Shown here: positions 53,647 through 62,534 of the stretch, piece after piece
Position numbering within the stretch: position 1 is the stretch's first letter
Layout of the letters: the number at the start of each line of letters is the position of its first letter
Assembly: GCF_019511445.1 (NCBI RefSeq)
Contig: NZ_JAEUAN010000013.1
Coordinates: 62,001-126,000, forward strand
Direction of reading: 5' to 3'
DNA: 64,000 nucleotides
Source: Aliirhizobium wenxiniae
Lineage (GTDB): Bacteria > Pseudomonadota > Alphaproteobacteria > Rhizobiales > Rhizobiaceae
The notes under the pieces: model-generated
Database searches by the model: none
Told to the model about the DNA's origin: nothing
What the model saw: only the letters and a program-made list of their open reading frames with translations
Position numbers and translations under genes: made by a program

Positions 53647-54078
53647 ATGGCGATCAACAAGAATGGCTCTGCACACTGGACAGGTGGACTGAAGGACGGC
53701 AAGGGGCAGGTCTCGACGGAGAGCGGTGCCCTGAAATCTCAGCCCTATGGCTTCAACACCCGCTTCGAGGGTGTTCCGGGGACCAATCCTGAAGAGTTGA
53801 TCGGTGCGGCACATGCTGCCTGTTTCACCATGGCGCTCTCCAAGTCGCTTGGCGAAGCCGGCCTGACCGCAGAAAGCCTCGACACCAAGGCGGTGGTGAC
53901 GCTCGACAAGGTTGGTGACGGGTTCGAGATTACGGGCATCGAACTCAACCTGCGCGGAACGGTCCCGGGAACGGATGAAGCGACGTTTGCCGGGATTGCT
54001 GAAGACGTGAAATCTGCCTGCCCCGTCTCAAAGGCACTTTCGGCCGTTCCGATCAGCCTCAACGTTACCTTCGGATAA
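53647..54078 (+). CDS. osmC: OsmC-family organic hydroperoxide reductase
   Basis: A 143-residue OsmC-type peroxidase. The redox cysteines are in AAHAACFTMAL (first Cys near residue 58) and KSACPVSKAL (second near 125). ELIGAAHAACFTM and GVPGTNPEELI are family text. It detoxifies organic hydroperoxides in the cytoplasm. GAGGAGG lies upstream. Confidence 0.93.
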   Translation: MAINKNGSAHWTGGLKDGKGQVSTESGALKSQPYGFNTRFEGVPGTNPEELIGAAHAACFTMALSKSLGEAGLTAESLDTKAVVTLDKVGDGFEITGIELNLRGTVPGTDEATFAGIAEDVKSACPVSKALSAVPISLNVTFG

Positions 54079-54089
54079 GACCGAACCGC

Positions 54090-54109
54090 GGCCGGGAACC
54101 ATCCCGGTC
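54090..54109. terminator. Hairpin after osmC
   Basis: CCGGGA-ACCA-TCCCGG with two more base pairs outside (54090-54109). No U-tract follows. Weak or bidirectional terminator. Confidence 0.4.
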
Positions 54110-54320
54110 GCAAGCATTGTCGTACCAACGAACACAGGGCCCTGGCCGCTCCAAACGCCCCCAAACCCAAAGTCCGCCCGACCGATGCGAAACACCCTCT
54201 TAAGGAGTTAGCCATACTTCGGCAATAGTTTGATCAGGTCCTCATCCTAGTCGATCAAGGCAGCTTGCTCGTAATATTCCGGTTATGAAGGCGCCCTCAA
54301 GGATCGAGTGGTGAGATATC

Positions 54321-55160
54321 TCATGGGATAGACGGGACCGTAGCTCCGAAACCTAGATTGCCAAGAAACCATGTCACGGCAAGCAAATCTGCGCTTCCTC
54401 CGGGGCTCAGATTGCGCGCGACCACCAACTCATCAAACTCCTGAAGGCGGGATCGCAAGTACGGCAGGGCGGCACAGTCTTCCGATCGCAGCGCACGAGC
54501 TAGTTTCTGCACGAAAGAAAGTCCCTCGAGGCCGCCTCTGGCAACCAGATTTGTATCGGGATTAAAGGCGAGCAACTCTAACAGTGCAACGAGTAAAGCA
54601 GTTTCGTCAGCCACACCAATGCGACGGAGCTTATGATACGGAGGCAAGGAATGCTTTCGCACGGTTGCAAATCCGGATGCCGCTTCACCCCGCGCACCGG
54701 TCATGCCGTAGCGCTGAAAAAATAGCTCACCGGCAGTTCTTGCCTCCCTTGCCGCGTCGAGTTCATCGACCAAGTCCACACACATCCCCGCCACTTCCTT
54801 GCACAGAATATCGGCGCCGAGCGAAGCGCCACGTCCGGCCAACCGCCCGGCGGCAGCGCAAAGCAGACCAAAGGCAAAGATACTGCCCTTATGGGTGTTC
54901 ACCCCTCTCGTTGCCGTCAGCATGTCTCTCTCGCATTCGAGGCCGACTGGCCTGACATGCGGCAGAAACACGGAGGCAGGCATGTCACATTCGGTGAAGC
55001 CCGTATCAAAGAACCAATTGAACCACGGTCGCAGTACCACGGCGCTGGTGAGAAATGCGAAGACATTCATGTCGAGATGACGACCTAAGAAATTCACAAG
55101 ATTGCAGCTTCTGAAAATATTGGTGTTTAACAGCCAGATCATAGGATCTGATCCCTTCAC
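54321..55160 (-). CDS. CitG/MdcB-like triphosphoribosyl-dephospho-CoA synthase (orphan)
   Basis: A 279-residue protein. LDMNVFAFLTSAVVLRPWF, GVNTHKGSIFAFGLLCAAAGRL and FFQRYGMTGARGEAASGF are signatures of the CitG/MdcB family that makes the prosthetic-group precursor of citrate lyase or malonate decarboxylase. The first 30 residues do not match the usual start: where TPKPGLVD is expected the text reads FRSCNLVNFL, so the N-terminus may be degenerate. The GTG start at 55160 overlaps the TGA of an upstream M20 remnant (GTGA). No citrate lyase or malonate decarboxylase gene is nearby. Confidence 0.65.
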   Translation of the reverse strand: MKGSDPMIWLLNTNIFRSCNLVNFLGRHLDMNVFAFLTSAVVLRPWFNWFFDTGFTECDMPASVFLPHVRPVGLECERDMLTATRGVNTHKGSIFAFGLLCAAAGRLAGRGASLGADILCKEVAGMCVDLVDELDAAREARTAGELFFQRYGMTGARGEAASGFATVRKHSLPPYHKLRRIGVADETALLVALLELLAFNPDTNLVARGGLEGLSFVQKLARALRSEDCAALPYLRSRLQEFDELVVARNLSPGGSADLLAVTWFLGNLGFGATVPSIP

Positions 55161-55310
55161 CTCTGGCGATGACGCACCACGGCTTCGTGGAAGCGCGTAC
55201 CGTGAAGAACGCCATTGTCTTTGAAATCGTAGTTTGGATTATGAAGCGGTGCGGGGCCCTTGCCGTTGCCGAGGAAAACCAAACATCCGGAGACCCGATC
55301 CGGTTCCAAT
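55157..55310 (-). pseudogene. M20 amidohydrolase C-terminal remnant
   Basis: About 50 codons after an in-frame stop, reading VSGCLVFLGNGKGPAPLHNP and then NYDFKDNGVLHGTRFHEAV. This is the end of an M20D amidohydrolase/hippurate hydrolase (GCxxFLGNG ... LHNPxYDFND). The bulk of the gene is gone. The TGA at 55159-55157 overlaps the GTG of the CitG/MdcB-like gene, so the two were once one operon. Confidence 0.65.
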
Positions 55311-55368
55311 CATGAGCCTAACGTGAGATGCCTGATCTGGTGGAATGATGAGGTCAAATCAAGCCGCA

Positions 55369-55402
55369 ATGGGGCGCCAAACCGGAGATTGGCGCTCCAT
55401 TA
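55369..55402 (-). terminator. Hairpin downstream of the SBP_bac_5 gene
   Basis: AATGGGGCGCCAA (55369-55381) and TTGGCGCTCCATT (55390-55402) pair over 13 bp with one G-U. It lies 22 nt past the binding-protein stop. It also holds GGCGCCAA, the core of the operator-like sites at 57886 and 58672. Confidence 0.5.
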
Positions 55403-55423
55403 TCTTGGGCTAAAGAGCGATTT

Positions 55424-56935
55424 TTAATTGACCGGCTTCATGTCGAAGGCGCGGACCCAGTCATCACCACGGGCCTGCCAGGTGATTTTCTTGGAAAGGC
55501 CATAGGTAGCCGGCTGTGCATAGAGGAAGAGAGCGCCCGCCTGATCACACATCAGCTTGGTGGCATCGGCGTAGATCTTCTTGCGCTCATCCGGAACGGT
55601 CGATGCGCGGCCCGCGTCAAGCAGCTTGCCGAAATCCGCATTGTTCCAATAGTCGTAGACATTGCCAGGCGCGAACATGGTCAGCATGCCGTCGGCATCG
55701 ATCGTCGGCCAAGCAAGTCCTTGAACTGCGATCTGAGCCAAATTGCGCTCCTTGATCTGCTTGTTCATGAATGCACCAAACTCGATCTCGGTGATCTTGA
55801 CGTTGAGGCCTACTTCCTGGAGCTGCGAGGCGATAACCTGGGTGACTTCTTCGCCCTGGAGATAGGTTGCCGTCGGAATTTCGATCTCTATCTGCTGGCT
55901 GAGATCGACACCGGACTCTTTCAGGAGTTCCGCAGCCTTTTCCGGATCATAGGGATAAGCCTTCAGGTCCGGGTTGTAACCGAAATAGGCCGGGGTCAAA
56001 AGCTGGCAGTCCGAAACCGTTGCCTTGCCATCGAAGATCGACGCAACAATCCCTTCCTTGTCGATCGCGTAATTGATCGCCTGACGGAATTTCAGGTTTT
56101 CGAACGGCTTCTTCTGATGGTTGAACTTGCCGAGCATGGTGCGGATGGAATCGATCGCATCGGCAGTGGCGCGGCCACCTTCGTTGATGCGTTTGATCTC
56201 CGTGGTCGGAAGGCCGGTGATCAGGTCGATTTCACCGGCTTCGAGTGCCGCAGTACGGGCAGCCGATTCCGGGATGACGCGGAAGTTGACGGACTTGAAG
56301 TCCGGCTTCGGACCCCAGTATTCGGGATTCTGTACCAGAGTGATGTGATCGCCCGGAACGTTTTCCTTGATCATATACGGGCCGCCGGACATGGTTTCCG
56401 TCGCCGGCTTGTGGGTCTTGGCCCATTCCGGCGGCAACAGGAAGAACATCGACAGCTGGTCGGCAAGCGCCGGATAGGGCGAAGACGTCTTGATCTCGAC
56501 CGTCGTCGGGCTGATCACGTTTGCGCTTGAGACGAGGCTGAACCAGCCGGCGATACGAGCGCCGACGCTCTTGTCGAGAACGCGGTCGATATTCCATTTC
56601 ACCGTCGCCGCATCGATCTTTTCGCCGTTGGCAAAATGCGCTCCGTCAACCAGTTCGAAGCGCCAGGTATTCGCGTCGACCATGGTCCAGCTTTTTGCCG
56701 CATCGCCCTTCAGCTTGTAGTCTGGACCTCGCATGATCAGGGCGGGATAGATATGGCTGATGACGCTGAGGTCGGAGCCGACCGATGCGCTCATATGCGG
56801 ATCCAGCGTATTGACCGAAACGCGCAGCGCGATCGTCACCGTATCGGTTGCCTGCGCAAAAGCCGGTGCGGAAAGCCCGGCAATGGAAAGAAACGTTGCG
56901 CCATAAAGGGCAAGGTCAATCTTGGTAAAGCGCAT
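55424..56935 (-). CDS. Peptide/opine-type ABC transporter substrate-binding protein (SBP_bac_5)
   Basis: A 503-residue protein: signal peptide (LSIAGLSAPAFAQ), RVSVNTLDPHMSASVGSDLSVISHIYPALI, YKLKGDAAKSWTM, FRQAINYAIDKEGIVASIFDGKAT. These are DppA/OppA-family features. It should bind a peptide, opine or similar in the periplasm. No permease lies on this strand; the likely partner is the DppB-type permease on the other strand at 63650. AAAAAGGAC precedes the ATG. Confidence 0.9.
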   Translation of the reverse strand: MRFTKIDLALYGATFLSIAGLSAPAFAQATDTVTIALRVSVNTLDPHMSASVGSDLSVISHIYPALIMRGPDYKLKGDAAKSWTMVDANTWRFELVDGAHFANGEKIDAATVKWNIDRVLDKSVGARIAGWFSLVSSANVISPTTVEIKTSSPYPALADQLSMFFLLPPEWAKTHKPATETMSGGPYMIKENVPGDHITLVQNPEYWGPKPDFKSVNFRVIPESAARTAALEAGEIDLITGLPTTEIKRINEGGRATADAIDSIRTMLGKFNHQKKPFENLKFRQAINYAIDKEGIVASIFDGKATVSDCQLLTPAYFGYNPDLKAYPYDPEKAAELLKESGVDLSQQIEIEIPTATYLQGEEVTQVIASQLQEVGLNVKITEIEFGAFMNKQIKERNLAQIAVQGLAWPTIDADGMLTMFAPGNVYDYWNNADFGKLLDAGRASTVPDERKKIYADATKLMCDQAGALFLYAQPATYGLSKKITWQARGDDWVRAFDMKPVN

Positions 56936-56970
56936 TTCGGACGTCCTTTTTCGGGTGAGCGGGATGAAGT

Positions 56971-57813
56971 TCAGGGCGCGGTGCGCGCCAGGAATTCGCG
57001 GATGGCGGAAACGACCGTGGCATTGGCTTCCACGTGAACGGCGTGATTAGCGTTCGGGACTTCCAGAAGATCGGCCTTGGGAATGTGCTCGGCGATGTAG
57101 CGCGAATGGTTCGGCGGGCAGATCCAGTCCTTGGCGCCGCAAATTACCAGCGTCGGCACGTCGATGTCCTTCAACCGGTCGCGCACGTCATAGATACGCT
57201 CGGCAAACAACGCGTTATGGGTTTCGGCATGCAGATGCATGGTTCGGGTGCGTTCAAGTGCCGCGTCGGGATCGAATTCCTCGTAATAGAGCGGCTGGAG
57301 CGCGAGCCAGATCAACCGCAGCTCCATGTCGTCCTTCACCTTGTCGGAAAACAGCTTTTCCAGCATGGAGACTGAAGCGCTCGGTGCCTTGTGCAGCCGT
57401 TCCTTGAAGGTGACGAAGGCGTCATCTTCGTTGTGGTGGCTCGGAGCGGTGCCTCTGAGGATGAGCCGGGATAGGCCATGTGGATGGCGCACCGCATAGG
57501 TGAGCGCAATCATGCCGCCGAATGAGCCGCCCTGCAAAATCATCTTCCTGTCGCCACAGAAATGCTGGCGAAAGGCTTCCAGATCGTCGGCGAACTGTTC
57601 GAAATTATAGGGTGGCGTCAGGCTCGTTTCGCCGCATCCGCGCTGGTCATAGGCAATCAGCCGATAATCGTCGGAAAGCGCCTTATAGGCATTGAACTCC
57701 CCCTTGCGGTCGCCGATGCCCCGGCCCCCATGGAGAGCGAAGATAACCTCGGCATCCTTGTCGCCGATATCATCATAAACGAACGTCGCCCCATTGAGCT
57801 TTATCGTCGGCAT
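56971..57813 (-). CDS. Alpha/beta hydrolase, proline iminopeptidase-like
   Basis: A 280-residue hydrolase. ALHGGRG (oxyanion), YDQRGCGETS, the nucleophile elbow GGSFGG (Ser near residue 96) and C-terminal NANHAVHVEAN give the triad. DQRGCG-S and GGSFGG are typical of proline iminopeptidases and relatives that remove N-terminal proline or cleave amides. It lies between the GntR gene and the binding-protein gene, so it may act on the imported compound. Confidence 0.87.
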   Translation of the reverse strand: MPTIKLNGATFVYDDIGDKDAEVIFALHGGRGIGDRKGEFNAYKALSDDYRLIAYDQRGCGETSLTPPYNFEQFADDLEAFRQHFCGDRKMILQGGSFGGMIALTYAVRHPHGLSRLILRGTAPSHHNEDDAFVTFKERLHKAPSASVSMLEKLFSDKVKDDMELRLIWLALQPLYYEEFDPDAALERTRTMHLHAETHNALFAERIYDVRDRLKDIDVPTLVICGAKDWICPPNHSRYIAEHIPKADLLEVPNANHAVHVEANATVVSAIREFLARTAP

Positions 57814-57880
57814 CCAGATCTGTTCCCATTTTTTGCGAGGCGATTTTTACCGCCTCAGAATTATTGCAAAAATGAGAACA

Positions 57881-57899
57881 TGAAATGGCGCCAATTTCA
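57881..57899. promoter_or_regulatory. Operator-like site TGAAA-TGGCGCCA-ATTTCA
   Basis: A nearly perfect dyad with TGGCGCCA at its centre (57886-57893), between the GntR gene and the hydrolase gene. TGGCGCCAAT is repeated in the palindrome at 58672-58683 before hyuA. Confidence 0.55.
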
Positions 57900-57936
57900 A
57901 ACCAAATTTTTTCTTAGTTCGAGCAGGCGCTAGAAA

Positions 57937-58578
57937 TCAATTCTGGATGGGCCTTGCCCCGACATGCTTTTCGGTGACGAGGCGCAGCCGCTCGGCATCG
58001 CGGGTTCGCAGGCACTCGATCATCTCGAAATGTTCACGGGCAGAGCGTTCCAGCTCCGCCGGGGTGTTGCTGGCGCGCTGTGCGGCGAGTGGCACTCGGC
58101 GCCGCAGATCCCAGATGATTTCGACCATGACGGGGTTCTTGCAGGATGTAAGCAACTCCCGATGGAAGGCGAGATTGGCTTCGTCCTGATCTGCAAGGGT
58201 GCCGGTTTTCAATGTCTCGGAAAACTCGCTCGCGAGATAGGACAGGCGGGCGAGGGATTCCCCGCTAATGTTGGAGATCAGCTCATCTGCGATGGATTTT
58301 TCGACAAGAGCACGGGCGCCTCGAACATTGTTGGCATGGGCCTGATCGACCGAAGGAACGTAATAACCGCGATTGGGTAGCCGCTGGACGATCTTGCGTG
58401 ATTGCAGTTGTTCGAGGGCGTGGCGCAGCGTAAGCCGCGTACATTGATAGCGTTCCTCGAGATCGATCTGTTTCAGCCACATGCCGGGAGCGAGCTTGCC
58501 GCTGTAGATATCGGTTTCAATCTGCTCGATCAGTGGCCGCGGGTCTTTCTCGCCGCCCGTATCAATCGTGGTTTCCAT
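57937..58578 (-). CDS. GntR-family regulator (FCD type)
   Basis: A 213-residue regulator. The N-terminal half is a winged helix (YQCTRLTLRHALEQLQSRKIVQ, then LPNRGYYVPSV); the rest is an FCD domain (DEANLAFHRELLTSCKNPVMVEIIWDLRRRV). It is divergent from hyuA and immediately upstream of the hydrolase-binding protein pair, with operator-like palindromes on both sides. Confidence 0.88.
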   Translation of the reverse strand: METTIDTGGEKDPRPLIEQIETDIYSGKLAPGMWLKQIDLEERYQCTRLTLRHALEQLQSRKIVQRLPNRGYYVPSVDQAHANNVRGARALVEKSIADELISNISGESLARLSYLASEFSETLKTGTLADQDEANLAFHRELLTSCKNPVMVEIIWDLRRRVPLAAQRASNTPAELERSAREHFEMIECLRTRDAERLRLVTEKHVGARPIQN

Positions 58579-58656
58579 ACGCTGTTTCCTGCCTGTGCTG
58601 CCGTCCTCCTGCGGTGGGTCGGCTTGTAGTTTTTATCCTATCAGCGATTTGCTGCG

Positions 58657-58685
58657 TTGACACCACCCAAAATTGGCGCCAATCT
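58657..58685 (+). promoter_or_regulatory. hyuA promoter overlapped by a 12-bp palindrome
   Basis: TTGACA (58657-58662), 17 nt, CAATCT (58680-58685). ATTGGCGCCAAT (58672-58683) is a perfect palindrome that covers the -10 box, so a bound repressor would block the promoter. Confidence 0.6.
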
Positions 58686-58723
58686 TGTTGAGAATTTCAA
58701 TTCCAACGGTGGTTCAGATTATC

Positions 58724-60793
58724 GTGGCACAGAGCGCAGTTTCCCGTTACCGCATCGGCGTCGACTCCGGCGGCACCTTCACCGACGTCTGCATTTTTGA
58801 CGAGACGAAGCAGGAAATGTTCGTCTGGAAGGTTTCTTCCACTCCCGCCGATCCATCCGAAGGCATCGCCAACGGTATCGTTCAGGGGCTGCAGTCGCTT
58901 CCCGAAGGCGGCGCAAGCCCGGATGCTGTTGCCTATTTCGGTCACGGCACTACGGTCGGCACCAACGCGCTGATCCAGGGGCGCGGTGCAGCCTCCGGTC
59001 TCATCACCACCGATGGTTTTCGCGATGTGCTGGAGATCGGCCGACAGAAGCGCCCCGAGCTCTATTCGTTGCAGACGGTAAAGCCGCCGCTGCTTGCCAC
59101 CCGCGACATGCGCAAGGAAGTGCGTGAGCGCGTGCTTTATGACGGCACGATCGCCGTTCCGCTTCATGAGGACGACGTACGCCAGGCGGTTCGCGAGTTG
59201 AAGGAAGCCGGCATCAAGGCGATCGCCATCTGCACGCTGTTCTCCTTTGTCGAGCCGGGCCACGAGAAGCGTATCCGCGAGATTGTCGAAGAGGAAATTC
59301 CGGACGCATTCATCAGCGTATCGCACGAAATCGCGCCGGAATTCCGGGAATACGAGCGGGTTTCGACGACGGTGGTCAACGCCTATCTCGGCCCGATCAT
59401 GCGCAGTTATCTCGATCGGCTGACGCCGCGTCTGGAGGCGGCGGGCGTGCATGCCGAACCGCATCTGACACAGAGCAATGGCGGTGTCATTTCCTGCGAC
59501 ACCGCCAAGAAGCAGCCGGTCCGCACGGTGCTGTCCGGCCCTGCAGCCGGCGTGACGGCAGCGCTGGAAATCGGCAAGGCGACCGGCAGCAACAATCTCA
59601 TCACCTTCGATATGGGTGGCACGTCGAGCGACGTTTCGTTGATCGACAGCGGCAAGCCGCAGATGGCCAACGATATCGTCGTGCACGGCTATCCGCTGAA
59701 GGTGCCGATGCTCGATATTCACACGGTCGGAGCCGGCGGCGGCTCTATCGCCTATGTCGATAACGGTCTGCTGAAGGTTGGTCCCCGCAGTGCCGGCGCC
59801 AATCCGGGCCCGGTTTGCTATGGCCTCGGAAACGAGGAGCCGACGGTGACGGATGCCAATATAGTCCTTGGCGTCCTGAACCAGACCCATCTCCTCAACG
59901 GGCGCATGAAGATCGATGCTGAGGCTTCCAAGCGCTCTGTCGCACGCCTCGCCGCTGATCTCGGCATTGACGTCATGGATGCGGCGCAGGGCATTATTCG
60001 CGTTGTCACCGCCAATATGGCGAAGGCGATCCGCGTCATTTCCGTCGAGCGCGGTTACGACCCTCGCGACTACACCATGCTTGCCTTCGGCGGAGCCGGC
60101 CCGATCCATGCGGCACGCCTTGCCAAGGAATTGGATATTCCACGCCTGATGATCCCGAAACATCCGGGCATCATGTGCGCCCTTGGCCTGCTGCAGGCCG
60201 ATCTGCGGACCAACATTTCGCTTACCCGCATGGCACCGCTTGCTTCTGCATCGCTGCCGGCGATCGACGAAAGCTTCGCCCAGTTGCGCGAGCGCGCCGA
60301 CGAGTGGTTCGATCAGGAGAAAATCCCCGCCAAGGATCGTCGTCTCTCGCTTGCGATGGATATGCGTTACGGCGGCCAGGGCTATGAGCTGACGATCGAT
60401 CGCCCCGAAGGGCTGACGGGTGAAGAGCTACTGGAAGCTATGAAAGACGGCTTCGAGCGTGCCCACATGCAGCTCTATGGTTATGTCGCGGCCGAAGAGC
60501 CGATACAGATCATCACCCTGCGTATCGAGGCGATCGGTAACGTGCCGAAAGCGGAAGTGAGTTCCTATCCGGCGGCGACCACCGAAGTTAAGGCTGCCAT
60601 CATCGGTGAGCGCACTGTCTACCTGCCGGAACTCGGCGGCTTCACGCCTTGCCCGCTTTATGACCGCACGCTGCTCGGCCCCGGCCATGTGGTTGCCGGC
60701 CCAGCGGTTGTCGAACAGATGGATTCCACCACGCTCATTCTTCCCAGCCAGTCGGCCACCGTCGACAGCCAGCTCAACCTGATCATCGAGTAA
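58724..60793 (+). CDS. hyuA: Hydantoinase A / 5-oxoprolinase subunit A-type ATPase (second locus)
   Basis: A 689-residue protein with YRIGVDSGGTFTDVCIFD, YFGHGTTVGTNALIQG, SGPAAGVTAALEIG and FDMGGTSSDVSLID. The start is GTG at 58724; no strong ribosome site is visible and no nearby ATG is in frame. Text differs clearly from the first hyuA (3690-5780), so it is a separate specificity, not a recent duplication. It forms an operon with hyuB, the opine-dehydrogenase-like gene and the permease. Confidence 0.9.
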   Translation: MAQSAVSRYRIGVDSGGTFTDVCIFDETKQEMFVWKVSSTPADPSEGIANGIVQGLQSLPEGGASPDAVAYFGHGTTVGTNALIQGRGAASGLITTDGFRDVLEIGRQKRPELYSLQTVKPPLLATRDMRKEVRERVLYDGTIAVPLHEDDVRQAVRELKEAGIKAIAICTLFSFVEPGHEKRIREIVEEEIPDAFISVSHEIAPEFREYERVSTTVVNAYLGPIMRSYLDRLTPRLEAAGVHAEPHLTQSNGGVISCDTAKKQPVRTVLSGPAAGVTAALEIGKATGSNNLITFDMGGTSSDVSLIDSGKPQMANDIVVHGYPLKVPMLDIHTVGAGGGSIAYVDNGLLKVGPRSAGANPGPVCYGLGNEEPTVTDANIVLGVLNQTHLLNGRMKIDAEASKRSVARLAADLGIDVMDAAQGIIRVVTANMAKAIRVISVERGYDPRDYTMLAFGGAGPIHAARLAKELDIPRLMIPKHPGIMCALGLLQADLRTNISLTRMAPLASASLPAIDESFAQLRERADEWFDQEKIPAKDRRLSLAMDMRYGGQGYELTIDRPEGLTGEELLEAMKDGFERAHMQLYGYVAAEEPIQIITLRIEAIGNVPKAEVSSYPAATTEVKAAIIGERTVYLPELGGFTPCPLYDRTLLGPGHVVAGPAVVEQMDSTTLILPSQSATVDSQLNLIIE

Positions 60794-60797
60794 CGCC

Positions 60798-62459
60798 ATG
60801 AACCAGACTGTTTCACTTGAGACGAAACTGCCTGCGGTCGATCCCGTCACGACCGAAGTGATCGGTAGCGCGCTGTCGACCATCGTCGAGGAAATGGGCA
60901 AAGCTATCGTCCGTGCTGCCTATTCGACCAACATCAAGGAGCGCCAGGACTGCTCCACGGTGATCTTCGATGCCGAGGGCCGTACGCTTGCACAGGCGGA
61001 GCGCATCCCCGTCCATCTCGGCTCGCTGCTCGGCATCGGCGAATATGTCTTGAAGCATTGCGATCTGTCGACCGTCGAGCCGGGTGATGTCTTTGTCGGC
61101 AACGACGCGCATACCGGTGGCGGCACCCACCTGAATGACATCGTCTTCCTCGAGCCGGTGTTCTTCGAAGGCGAACTCGTCGCCTGGGTAACGAACCTTG
61201 CCCACCATTCGGATTTCGTCGATCGCGGCCACGCGCATATCTTCCAGGAAGGCCTGCGCATTCCACCGATCCGGCTTTACCGCAAGGGCGTGCTGCAGCA
61301 GGACATCATGGATCTGATCCTGCTTAACTGCCAGGTGCCGCGCGAACGCATCAACGATTTCCGTGCCCAGATGGCGGCCAATCGCCTTGGCGTACAGCGC
61401 TATCAGGCGCTTTGCGAAAAGTATGGCAAGCAGATCGTTGCGGCTGCCGGCCTCGAGGTGCTGAATTATGCCGACCGCAAGACCCGCGCCGGCATTGCCC
61501 GTATTCCCGATGGCGTCTACGAGCATAGCTGCCGCTTCGACAGCAACCTTGTCGAAGAGGTCATGGACCTCAAGGTGAAGATCGAGGTGAAGGGTGACGA
61601 GATCTTCTTCGATCTCGCCGGCAACCCCGAACAGGTGCGTGCGCCGATCAACATGGTGATGACGGCAACGCTGGCGACGGTCTATTTTGCCGTCAAGGCC
61701 TTGGTCGATCCGGATATTCCGGCCAATTCCGGTTTCCACCGGGCGATCCATGTGACAGCACCGGAAGGTACGCTGTTCAACGCCGTCGCACCGGCTGCCG
61801 TCTATAGCCGTACCGATCCGGGTCAGCGCCTCGTCGATCTGATCTTTGCAACACTCTCCCAGGCTATTCCGGAAGAGGTTTGCGCGGCCTGCACCGGCGG
61901 CGGACTTCTCACCTTCAGCGGCATGCATCCGCGCACCGGCCGTTTCTACGTCTATAACGAGATGTGCGGCGGCTCGATGGGCGCACGCGCCAATATGGAT
62001 GGACTTGATGGCGTGCAGGTCCATACGACCAATACGGCCAACATTCCGATCGAGGCGCTCGAATACGAGCATCCGGTCATGGTCGAGCGTTATGAACTCG
62101 TCGAGGATTCCGGCGGTCCGGGCAAATTCCGTGGCGGCATGACGATGCGCCGCAAGGTGAAGATCCTCGACCATACGGCAACGATTTCCGCTGGTGGCAC
62201 CAACGCGGTCATCCCGCCATGGGGTCTGTTCGGCGGACAAAACGGTCGCACGACCAATGTCGAACTCGGCGAAGGCGTTGCCCCGCTGAAACGTCGTGCC
62301 GGTATCGTCGGCGCCGGCCAGACGGTCGCCATGGTTGCGTCTTCGGGCGGCGGTTACGGTGATCCCAAGCAACGCGACCGGGAACTGGTTCGCAAGGATC
62401 TGCGCGAAGGCCGCATTTCGGAAAAGGCGGCACGCGAAATCTACGGTCTGGACATCTGA
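60798..62459 (+). CDS. hyuB: Hydantoinase B / 5-oxoprolinase subunit B-type protein (second locus)
   Basis: A 553-residue protein: MGKAIVRAAYSTNIKERQDCS, VGNDAHTGGGTHLNDIVF, NLAHHSDFVDRGH and a C-terminal SSGGGYGDPKQRD. It starts 5 nt after hyuA. It carries the hydrolytic centre of the ATP-dependent ring-opening complex. Its substrate is unknown; the partner genes suggest an opine-like or pyroglutamyl compound. Confidence 0.92.
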   Translation: MNQTVSLETKLPAVDPVTTEVIGSALSTIVEEMGKAIVRAAYSTNIKERQDCSTVIFDAEGRTLAQAERIPVHLGSLLGIGEYVLKHCDLSTVEPGDVFVGNDAHTGGGTHLNDIVFLEPVFFEGELVAWVTNLAHHSDFVDRGHAHIFQEGLRIPPIRLYRKGVLQQDIMDLILLNCQVPRERINDFRAQMAANRLGVQRYQALCEKYGKQIVAAAGLEVLNYADRKTRAGIARIPDGVYEHSCRFDSNLVEEVMDLKVKIEVKGDEIFFDLAGNPEQVRAPINMVMTATLATVYFAVKALVDPDIPANSGFHRAIHVTAPEGTLFNAVAPAAVYSRTDPGQRLVDLIFATLSQAIPEEVCAACTGGGLLTFSGMHPRTGRFYVYNEMCGGSMGARANMDGLDGVQVHTTNTANIPIEALEYEHPVMVERYELVEDSGGPGKFRGGMTMRRKVKILDHTATISAGGTNAVIPPWGLFGGQNGRTTNVELGEGVAPLKRRAGIVGAGQTVAMVASSGGGYGDPKQRDRELVRKDLREGRISEKAAREIYGLDI

Positions 62460-62534
62460 GGCGCGCCGGTGCGTCGGGCGAGCCCCGGTGCACCGATGCT
62501 AACAAGCAGATGCCGATAAAAAAGGGGAACAGGC

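Noticed and set aside
58697..60163. Open frame of about 488 codons opposite the second hyuA
   Set aside because: Antisense shadow; no domain and no ribosome site.
60813..62372. Open frame of about 519 codons opposite the second hyuB
   Set aside because: Antisense shadow; no domain.
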